Positions 1 to 4,963 of a DNA stretch of 6,510 nucleotides are shown here, piece by piece. Every line of letters starts with the position of its first letter. Within the stretch, counting starts at the first letter, position 1. This DNA is from Bacillota bacterium (lineage in GTDB: Bacteria > Bacillota_E > JAJZYS01 > JAILZS01), in contig JAKASY010000118.1 in NCBI GenBank assembly GCA_021817625.1, positions 1 through 6,510 of the forward strand, in the 5' to 3' direction. A program made the position numbers and the translations under genes. The notes under the pieces were generated by a model. It saw only the letters and a list, made by a program, of their open reading frames with translations. It made no database searches and was not told where the DNA came from.

Positions 1-13
1 CGGCCAAGCGCAG

Positions 14-1039
14 ATGGGGGTGGCGAGTGTGGCGGCGGCCGGGACGACTCGGATCCCGGAACGAGCGCAAGACGCTGGCCTGCGGTCGGAGAGCGCCGCC
101 GGGCGCACCCTGCGCATCGGCTTCGGTGCGCTCTGGCTGCTCGACGGCGCGCTTCAGGCCCAGCCCGGGATGTTCACCATGGACATGGTCTCGAACATCA
201 TGCAGCCCGCCGCCACGGGCGAGCCCGCGTGGCTCTCGGCGCTCATCGGCTGGTCGGTGCGGATCGTGACGCCGCACCTCGTCGCCTTCAACCTCCTGGT
301 CGTGGCGCTGCAGCTCGCGATCGGCGTCCTGCTCCTGTGCGGCGGGCGGCCGCGTCTGGTGCGCGCCGGCGCCGCCCTCGCGCTTGCCTGGGGGATGGCG
401 GTCTGGCTCGTCGGCGAGGGCCTCGGCCAGCTGCTGACCGGCTCCGCCACCGGCCTGAGCGGCGCGCCGGGAAGCGCGCTCCTGTACGCGTTTGCCGCGT
501 ATGTGCTCCTCACCGGCGGCGCCGAGGCGCGGGTCGCCGGGCGCTCCCTCGCGACATGGGCGGCGGCCGGAGTGCTGGCGCTCACCGCGGCCCTTCAGCT
601 CAACCCCCTCTTCTTCACGTCGCTCGGCATGGCGAGCGTCTTCGGACAGGGCGCGATGATGGCCCAGCCGCACGTTCTCCGGGCGCCGATCGCCTGGGCG
701 GCGGACGTCGCCGGCGCCTCGCCGACGCTCGTCAACGCGGCCGTCGTCGCGCTCTTCGCCCTCGCTGCCCTGATCACCCTCCGTGGCGCGCAGGGGCGGC
801 TGGGCCGCGCCGCGCTCGCGGCCGTGGTCTTGCTCCTGCTCGCCGAGTGGTGGCTCGGCCAGGACCTCGGCATGCCGTTCAGCGGCATGGAGACCGATCC
901 GAACACCGCGGCGCCGCTCGCCCTTCTTCTGGTGGCCGGCTACCTGGCCGATCGCGGCACCCGAGCGCCCGCGGCCCTCGCACCGCCGCACGCCGGGGCG
1001 CGCGCCCGCACCGCCGTGAGCGCGCGGTCGGGCGCCTGA
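14..1039 (+). CDS. Multi-span membrane protein, first of two tandem paralogs, function unknown
   Basis: This is a 341-residue, strongly hydrophobic protein with about eight likely membrane spans and no recognised catalytic motif. The mature-looking part starts near residue 31 (RTLRIGFGALWLLDG) and ends near residue 313. The last 28 residues are a low-complexity Ala/Arg tail. Landmarks are WLVGEGLGQLLTG (131-143), APGSALLYA (151-159), LNPLFF (196-201) and GMETDPNTAA (291-300). The second half echoes the first: WLVGEGLGQLL aligns with WWLGQDLGMPF, which suggests two fused four-span halves in the general style of DoxX/MauE-like small membrane bundles. That resemblance is my inference. The gene downstream is clearly a paralog across the whole length. 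The ATG at 14 has no visible ribosome site in the 13 bases before it. GTG codons at 20 and 29 are alternatives, and the frame is open to the window edge, so the start is uncertain. Similar uncharacterised proteins occur in high-GC bacteria. The substrate or role is not known to me. Confidence 0.85.
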   Translation: MGVASVAAAGTTRIPERAQDAGLRSESAAGRTLRIGFGALWLLDGALQAQPGMFTMDMVSNIMQPAATGEPAWLSALIGWSVRIVTPHLVAFNLLVVALQLAIGVLLLCGGRPRLVRAGAALALAWGMAVWLVGEGLGQLLTGSATGLSGAPGSALLYAFAAYVLLTGGAEARVAGRSLATWAAAGVLALTAALQLNPLFFTSLGMASVFGQGAMMAQPHVLRAPIAWAADVAGASPTLVNAAVVALFALAALITLRGAQGRLGRAALAAVVLLLLAEWWLGQDLGMPFSGMETDPNTAAPLALLLVAGYLADRGTRAPAALAPPHAGARARTAVSARSGA

Positions 1040-1057
1040 CCGCGCGCGGGCGCGCCC
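1030..1057 (+). terminator. Weak GC hairpin at the end of the first membrane-protein gene
   Basis: GGGCGC (1030-1035) can pair with GCGCCC (1052-1057) around the TGA stop at 1037-1039. The loop is long (16 bases) and itself GC-rich. There is no T tract after it, only CCTTCGCCTTCG. It could slow or end transcription in the 98-base gap before the next gene, but such inverted pairs arise often by chance at this GC content. Confidence 0.15.
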
Positions 1058-1123
1058 CTTCGCCTTCGCCGACGCGGGCAGCTTCCGACGCCTGAGGCGG
1101 CCCGCCGCCATCCATCCCGGTGC

Positions 1124-1130
1124 GGGGAGG
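1124..1130 (+). promoter_or_regulatory. Shine-Dalgarno sequence that sets the start of the second membrane-protein gene
   Basis: GGGGAGG lies seven bases before the GTG at 1138. The frame also offers a GTG at 1120, but that codon lies upstream of this site and has no comparable sequence before it. The GTG at 1138 is therefore the better start and gives a protein beginning MTQVPFAR. Confidence 0.65.
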
Positions 1131-1137
1131 CAGGACG

Positions 1138-2139
1138 GTGACGCAGGTGCCCTTCGCCCGCAGTTTCGCGGCCGGCGGCGCCGAGAGCGCCGGTGCCCGC
1201 ACGCTTCGCCTCGGCTTCGGCCTTCTCTGGCTCCTGGACGGCCTGCTCCTGGCGCAGCCCCGCATGTTCGGGCCGGCCCTCGTGGCCGAGGTGCTGCGGC
1301 CCGCCGGCGCGGGCGAGCCGGGATGGGTGCGGGCGCTCGTGGCATGGTCGGTCCATGTCATGACGCCCCACCTTCTCGCCTTCCACCTCCTCCTGATCGC
1401 CGCGCAGCTCCTCGCGGGCGCGCTCCTCCTCATGGGCGCCCGGCCGGCCCTCCTGCGCGCCGGGGCCGTGCTCAGCGTCGGCCTGGGGCTCGGCATCTGG
1501 CTCTTCGGCGAGGGCTGCGGCCAGCTGTTCGGCGGCGCGAGCTCGCTCCTCGGCGGGGCGCCCGGGCCGGCGCTGCTCTACGCGCTCGCCGGCGTCGTCC
1601 TGCTCGCCGGCACGCACGCCGTCGCGCCGGGCCCGGGGCGGCGGTCGCTCCTCGCCTGGCTCATCACGGCCTTCTTCGCCCTCGGCGTTGCGCTCGAGCT
1701 GAACCCGCTGTTCTTCACGGGCAGCGGCCTTGCCGACGTGTTTCGCCTGGGCGCGTCCCTCGCCCAGCCGTGGCCGCTGCGCGCGCCGCTCCTGTGGCTA
1801 GCGCGGGTGGCGGCGGCCGGTCCGGCGGCCGTGAACGCCGTCATCCTGGCGGCGTTCGCGCTCGCCGCCGTGGCAGTGCAGGGAACGGCGCACGCGCGCG
1901 CGGGTGGCGCGGTGCTCGCAGGGCTGCTCGTGCTCGTGGCCGCGCTCTGGTGGCTCGGCGAGGACCTGGGCATGCCGTTTGCCGGCATGGCGACCGACCC
2001 GAACACGGCGGGCCCGCTCGTCGTGCTCCTCCTGGCCGCGCGCGCCGCCGACCGCCAGCCGAGCGCCACCTGCGCGGACGTCGGCGGTGCGGGCGCCGGA
2101 CCTCGGGCCGCGGCGGCCAGGCGGCGCACGGCCTCCTGA
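1138..2139 (+). CDS. Multi-span membrane protein, second tandem paralog, function unknown
   Basis: This is a 333-residue hydrophobic protein that aligns with the upstream gene almost end to end. Shared blocks include RTLRLGFGLLWLLDG, GEPGWVRALVAWS, WLFGEGCGQLFGG (about 121-133), GAPGPALLYALA, LELNPLFFTG, PLRAPLLWLA, WWLGEDLGMPFAGM and ATDPNTAGPL, with GMATDPNTA at about 283-291. As in its neighbour, the second half repeats the pattern of the first (IWLFGEGCGQLF against LWWLGEDLGMPF), implying two related halves and roughly eight spans. Homology to the paralog stops near position 2052. The remaining 28 residues, rich in Ala, Arg and Gly, are the antisense of the convergent kinase gene and probably represent run-on to the next available stop. 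The two genes are 98 bases apart and co-oriented, so they may be co-transcribed, perhaps acting as a heteromer. That is inference. Start GTG 1138 is chosen by its Shine-Dalgarno sequence; GTG 1120 is the longer alternative. Confidence 0.85.
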   Translation: MTQVPFARSFAAGGAESAGARTLRLGFGLLWLLDGLLLAQPRMFGPALVAEVLRPAGAGEPGWVRALVAWSVHVMTPHLLAFHLLLIAAQLLAGALLLMGARPALLRAGAVLSVGLGLGIWLFGEGCGQLFGGASSLLGGAPGPALLYALAGVVLLAGTHAVAPGPGRRSLLAWLITAFFALGVALELNPLFFTGSGLADVFRLGASLAQPWPLRAPLLWLARVAAAGPAAVNAVILAAFALAAVAVQGTAHARAGGAVLAGLLVLVAALWWLGEDLGMPFAGMATDPNTAGPLVVLLLAARAADRQPSATCADVGGAGAGPRAAAARRRTAS

Positions 2140-2756
2140 TCGCTCCCACACGGGAACGCGCGGGCGACCGGGTACGGGATCGCGCCCTCGCGCCAGAGGC
2201 GGCGCCAGATCTCGTCGACGCTCTCGCGCGGCGTCTGGTCGCTCGTGTCGAGCCATAGGGCCAGGCGCGGCGTCTGCTCGCGCAGCGCCCGGTCGAGCGC
2301 CTCCACCGTCCAGCCCGCGACGTAGCCCGCCTTGGGCCGCCCCGCCTCGCGCTGGGCAGGGGCCGCGGTGCGCGGCGCGAGCACCGCCGCGTAGCGCGGG
2401 CGATGGCGCACACGCCCGAGAAAGCGCGGCAAGTCCGCGCCGAGCAGCACGTCCTGCACGACGACGCTAAAGCCGGCCGCGGCGTGCGCGTCGGCGGTCG
2501 CGGCCGCCAGTAACTGGCGCAGGTCGAGCTGCGCGCGCGCCCCGGCGTCGAGAGCCGGGCGGATCTCGGCCCTTCCGCGCACGATCATGCGGCCGAACAG
2601 ATCGCCGCGCACGTGAGCCGAGCGCTCGAAGCGCTCGGCCAAGAGGGCGGCCACGGTGGACTTCCCGGCCGCCATGATGCCGGTGACGACCACCACGACG
2701 GGCCGCACGCCCGGCCCGTCGCCACCCCCTGCGGCCGCCCCGATCCAGCCGGCCAC
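1578..2756 (-). CDS. P-loop (zeta-toxin / chloramphenicol-phosphotransferase-like) small-molecule kinase, C-terminus overextended
   Basis: The first ~218 residues form a P-loop kinase-like domain. After a short Gly-rich leader comes the strand PVVVVVTG and a Walker A motif GIMAAGKS (26-33). HVRGDLFGRMIV (48-59) is the usual substrate-side Asp region, followed by the strand GFSVVVQDVLLG (95-106), a lid-like Arg-rich stretch (about 127-143), and LALWLDTSDQTPRESVDEIW (165-184). Known relatives are about 200 residues long and annotated as AAA-family ATPases or phosphotransferases; the substrate is unknown. Here no stop follows the domain. The frame continues for about 174 more residues antisense to the membrane-protein gene, and that part (below about 2105) looks like a shadow, not a domain. 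The supported domain is therefore about 2105-2756. The start GTG 2756 lies 7 bases after the pfkA stop with no clear ribosome site, implying translational coupling. A GTG at 2708 (residue 17) is an alternative. It is probably co-transcribed with pfkA. Confidence 0.65.
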   Translation of the reverse strand: MAGWIGAAAGGGDGPGVRPVVVVVTGIMAAGKSTVAALLAERFERSAHVRGDLFGRMIVRGRAEIRPALDAGARAQLDLRQLLAAATADAHAAAGFSVVVQDVLLGADLPRFLGRVRHRPRYAAVLAPRTAAPAQREAGRPKAGYVAGWTVEALDRALREQTPRLALWLDTSDQTPRESVDEIWRRLWREGAIPYPVARAFPCGSDQEAVRRLAAAARGPAPAPPTSAQVALGWRSAARAARRSTTSGPAVFGSVAMPANGMPRSSPSHQSAATSTSSPASTAPPARACAVPCTATAASANAARMTAFTAAGPAAATRASHRSGARSGHGWARDAPRRNTSARPLPVKNSGFSSSATPRAKKAVMSQARSDRRPGPGATACVPASRTTPASA

Positions 2757-2763
2757 TTCGGCG

Positions 2764-3723
2764 TCAGATCGCCAGCTTGCCGATCAGCGCGTAGGCGGCC
2801 GGGTCCATCGGCCGTGGCCGCTCGAGCACGCGCTCGTAGGGCGTCTGCACCGTCGCCTGGCCGACCGATCCCACCATGATGCCGCGCCGGCCGGCCGCGA
2901 GCGCCTCGACCGCAGCCGCACCCAGCCGGCTGCCCAACACCCGGTCGACGGCCGAGGGCGTGCCGCCGCGCTGGGTGTGCCCAAGCACGGTGACGCGCGT
3001 CTCGAGGCCCGTGCGGCGCTGGAGCTCCTGTCCCACCTCGAAGCCGCGCGCCGCCCCCTCGGCCACGATGAGGATGCTGTGGCGCTTGCCAATCGTGAAC
3101 GCCTCGCGCACCCGGCTTGCCACCTCGTCCATGTCGTACGGGATCTCCGGCACGAGCACGAACTCGGCTCCCCCGGCGAGGCCGGCCTCGAGCGCGAGAA
3201 AGCCGGAGCGCCGGCCCATCACCTCGACGACGAACACGCGCTCGTGCGCCGTGGCCGTGTCGCGCACCCGGTCGATCGCCTCGAGCGCCGTGTTGGCCGC
3301 CGTGTCGAAGCCGATGGCGGGCTCGGTGCCGATCACGTCGTTGTCGATCGTGGCGGGCACGCCCACCGTGGGCATGCCCAGCTGCTCCAGGGCGACCGCG
3401 CCGCGCAGCGAGCCGTCCCCCCCGACCACGACCACGCCGTCGACGCCCTCGGCCCGCAGGTTGCGCGCCGCCGTCGCCTGCCCCTCGGGCGTGAGGAACG
3501 CCTCGGACCGCGCGGTGTAGAGCACCGTGCCGCCGCGGTGGATGATATCGGCCACGTCGCGCTTGTCCATGGCTACGAACTCGCCCCGGATGAGGCCTTG
3601 GAAGCCTCGCCTCACGCCCACGACCGCCACACCGAGAAACGAGGCATGGCGCACGACCGCGCGCACCGCCGCGTTCATGCCAGGAGCGTCGCCACCGCTC
3701 GTCAGAACCGCGATGCGCTGCAC
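2764..3723 (-). CDS. pfkA: ATP-dependent 6-phosphofructokinase
   Basis: It phosphorylates fructose 6-phosphate to fructose 1,6-bisphosphate, the committed step of glycolysis, in the cytoplasm as a tetramer. From the GTG at 3723 the protein is 319 residues, the usual bacterial length, and lines up with E. coli Pfk numbering without gaps. It has TSGGDAPGMN (8-17), Arg72, GGDGS (101-105), TIDND (125-129) with catalytic Asp127, Arg162, MGR (169-171), Glu222, Arg243, and GHTQRGG (248-254) with His249 and Arg252. Gly104 instead of Asp, and no Lys at 124 (Ala here), indicate ATP rather than pyrophosphate as donor. Of the effector-site residues, Arg21, Arg25, Arg154, Glu187 and Lys213 are kept, but Arg54 is Lys and Arg211 is Ile, so allostery may differ. 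The ATG at 3855 would add 44 Arg-rich residues absent from the family and is rejected. A GAGGAGGG lies 15 bases before the GTG, which is rather far. The kinase-like gene follows directly. Confidence 0.95.
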   Translation of the reverse strand: MQRIAVLTSGGDAPGMNAAVRAVVRHASFLGVAVVGVRRGFQGLIRGEFVAMDKRDVADIIHRGGTVLYTARSEAFLTPEGQATAARNLRAEGVDGVVVVGGDGSLRGAVALEQLGMPTVGVPATIDNDVIGTEPAIGFDTAANTALEAIDRVRDTATAHERVFVVEVMGRRSGFLALEAGLAGGAEFVLVPEIPYDMDEVASRVREAFTIGKRHSILIVAEGAARGFEVGQELQRRTGLETRVTVLGHTQRGGTPSAVDRVLGSRLGAAAVEALAAGRRGIMVGSVGQATVQTPYERVLERPRPMDPAAYALIGKLAI

Positions 3724-3904
3724 CTCAGTGATAACAAGCCCTCCTCGAGCAGCGCCCAAGGACCTGGCGGTGGCAGGCGCAAGGCGCGTTCTGCGGGGAA
3801 TACGCCGCCTGGGCCTGCGTCCCTGCCGCCGCTCGGCAGGCAGGGCACGCGACAAGGGGTCCGCCTATGCCGGCGGGCCCCGTCGCGGCGCTCGGCGTCG
3901 CGCG
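3724..3904. other. Gap between the pspA-pspAA operon and pfkA
   Basis: This 181-base stretch holds no convincing gene. It contains the pfkA leader, with GAGGAGGG on the minus strand at 3739-3746, and a GC hairpin at 3817-3850. No clear -35/-10 pair was found on the minus strand. The only AT-leaning spot is GCGTATTCC at about 3795-3803, read on the minus strand, and it has no good -35 partner. pfkA may have its own promoter here or be read through from pspA. Confidence 0.5.
3817..3850 (-). terminator. GC-rich hairpin between pspAA and pfkA
   Basis: GCGTCCCTGCC (3817-3827) pairs with GGCAGGG-C-ACGC (3839-3850): 11 base pairs with one bulged C at 3846 and an 11-base loop. A competing shorter pairing uses CCTGCC (3822-3827) and GGCAGG (3835-3840). 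It lies about 55 bases after the pspAA stop and about 95 bases before the pfkA start. There is no T tract on the minus-strand side, so it may be a weak terminator, an attenuator, or just a stable leader structure. Confidence 0.3.
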
Positions 3905-4168
3905 TCAGGCGGGATGGAAGAGGGCCCGCGCCTCGTCGAGTGTCGTGTCGGCGGCCGGGAGGATGAGGTCCGACTCGTGGATCTCGGCCTCCGGGACGGC
4001 CTCGCCCTGGCTGCGGACGAGGGCCAGCATCTCCCCGTACGCCCGCTTGAAGGCCCCGCTGTCCATGCTGCCGAGCGCCCCCACGAGCTCCGCGTCCTGG
4101 CTGCGCAGGCGCTCGGCCGTCGCCCCGGACAGCCGGTACTGGCCCTCGTGCAGGATGCGAACGATCAA
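3905..4168 (-). CDS. pspAA: PspA-associated protein PspAA
   Basis: An 87-residue soluble protein that I recognise as the PspAA family, a small partner found next to PspA in actinobacteria and some archaea and thought to take part in the phage-shock/envelope-stress response. Features seen are the N-terminal strand MIVRILHEGQYRLSG (1-15), a helical middle (about 16-58) with FKRAYGEMLALVRSQG, and the ending ESDLILPAADTTLDEARALF (65-84), which is typical of the family. There is no membrane span or signal peptide. The start is TTG, overlapping the TGA of pspA as TTGA, with AGGGAGG nine bases before it (4178-4184). Translation is therefore likely coupled to pspA, and the weak start could hold PspAA below PspA in amount. 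Its biochemical role is unknown; binding to or modulating PspA is an inference from conserved pairing. Confidence 0.88.
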   Translation of the reverse strand: MIVRILHEGQYRLSGATAERLRSQDAELVGALGSMDSGAFKRAYGEMLALVRSQGEAVPEAEIHESDLILPAADTTLDEARALFHPA

Positions 4169-4887
4169 GCGCCGCCGCCTCCCTGGCCGCCGACCTTGGC
4201 CTTCAGGCGCGCCAGGTCGACGGCGACCTGGTCGTTCTGCCGGGTCTTGGCAAGCTCGCGGTCGAGGTCGCTCGTGCCCCCCGGTTCGAGGGCGTCCTCG
4301 AGCGCGCCGCTCTGGGTGAGGTCCTCGATCGCGCTGGCACGCGCCTTCATGCGCTCGGTCCTGTCCTTCGCGCGGTCGAGGGCCATGCCGACGTCGGCCA
4401 TCTCCTCGGAGATGCCCGTGGTCGCCTCGCCGATCTTCACCTGGGCCTCGGCCGACGAGTACTGGGCCTTGATGACCTCCTTCTGCGTGCGGAAGGTCTG
4501 GATCTTGAGCGACAGGCGCCGCTCGTTGTCGGTCATCTTGTCCTCTTCCGCCTTGAGACCCTCGATCTGCTTCTGCAGGTCGGCGAGCTGCCCGCCTTCC
4601 TCGGCCTTGCGGGCGAGGGCCTGCGTCGCCAGGTCGTCGCGACCCTGGCGCACGGCGGCCTCAGCGTCCGCGTCGAGCTTCTGCATGTCCGCCTCGAGGC
4701 GCGCCACCTGCATCTCCAGACCCTTGCGGGACGTGACGATGTCGGCGAGCCCGCGCTTCACCTTCTGCAGGAGCTCCAGCTGCTTCTCGTACGAGTAGTC
4801 GAGCGTCTCCCGCGGGTCCTCCGCCGCGTCGAGTACCTTACTCACCTTCGCCTTGAAGATGGTCGACGCGCGCGACAAGAGCCCCAT
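4165..4887 (-). CDS. pspA: Phage shock protein A (PspA/IM30/Vipp1 family)
   Basis: A peripheral membrane protein of 240 residues that assembles on the cytoplasmic face of the membrane, as an ESCRT-III-like polymer, to protect or repair stressed membranes. Residues 1-22 (MGLLSRASTIFKAKVSKVLD) form the short amphipathic helix expected to contact lipid. EDPRETLDYSYEKQ (23-36) is the conserved family block. About 37-145 is a long charged coiled-coil hairpin rich in Glu, Lys, Gln and Ala, and 160-190 is a further helix (EEMADVGMALDRAKDRTERM). The C-terminus ends in a flexible Gly-rich run. Sequence and length match actinobacterial-type PspA. AGGGAGGG (4895-4902) sits seven bases before the ATG, a strong ribosome site. 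It is the first gene of an operon with pspAA and is transcribed divergently from iadA across 76 bases. No pspF- or pspBC-like gene is present in the window, so regulation must differ from E. coli. Confidence 0.95.
   Translation of the reverse strand: MGLLSRASTIFKAKVSKVLDAAEDPRETLDYSYEKQLELLQKVKRGLADIVTSRKGLEMQVARLEADMQKLDADAEAAVRQGRDDLATQALARKAEEGGQLADLQKQIEGLKAEEDKMTDNERRLSLKIQTFRTQKEVIKAQYSSAEAQVKIGEATTGISEEMADVGMALDRAKDRTERMKARASAIEDLTQSGALEDALEPGGTSDLDRELAKTRQNDQVAVDLARLKAKVGGQGGGGA
4178..4184 (-). promoter_or_regulatory. Shine-Dalgarno sequence for the TTG start of pspAA
   Basis: On the minus strand AGGGAGG precedes the TTG at 4168 by nine bases and lies inside the last codons of pspA. 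It supports the unusual TTG start that overlaps the pspA stop. Confidence 0.6.
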
Positions 4888-4963
4888 GCTCCATCCCTCC
4901 CTGTCGCCGCGGCCCGAGCCACTGGCGCCACCATCTTAGCACCCGCCCGGGGAGGCGCAACGC
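4888..4963. promoter_or_regulatory. Divergent control region between pspA and iadA
   Basis: These 76 bases must hold the promoters of two divergent operons. On the minus strand TAAGAT (4938-4933) could be a -10 box for pspA, with TTGCGC (4960-4955) 16 bases upstream as a poor -35. The transcript would begin about 40 bases before the pspA ATG. Ribosome sites are clear at both ends: AGGGAGGG at 4895-4902 on the minus strand and GGGGAGG at 4949-4955 on the plus strand. No promoter for iadA could be picked out. The proposed -35 would overlap the iadA leader, so the two genes could interfere with each other. Confidence 0.35.
4949..4955 (+). promoter_or_regulatory. Shine-Dalgarno sequence of iadA
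   Basis: GGGGAGG lies eight bases before the ATG at 4964 and fixes this start. It supports an N-terminus about 20 residues longer than that of E. coli IadA. Confidence 0.65.

Noticed and set aside
595..906. Antisense open frame under the first membrane protein, resembling the tail of the kinase frame (FGSV.MP.NGMPRS.PSH..A)
   Set aside because: The likeness exists because the two sense genes are paralogs; the same antisense frame of both gives similar shadow sequence. It has no ribosome site or domain pattern.
2101..2121. Possible hairpin (GGCCG/CGGCC with flanking CCT/AGG) as a bidirectional terminator between the convergent genes
   Set aside because: The core stem is only five base pairs, there is no T tract on either side, and such GC palindromes are common by chance here.
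3724..3855. N-terminal extension of phosphofructokinase from an ATG at 3855
   Set aside because: It would add 44 Arg/Pro-rich residues that the family lacks; the GTG at 3723 gives the exact family length and N-terminus.
2656..3966. Long plus-strand open frame (about 436 codons) over the pfkA region
   Set aside because: It lies opposite the fully conserved pfkA and encodes His/Arg-rich low-complexity sequence, typical of a shadow frame in high-GC DNA.
3527..4798. Long plus-strand open frame (about 423 codons) over pspAA and pspA
   Set aside because: It is antisense to two well-recognised genes and shows a Ser/Arg-rich composition with no domain.
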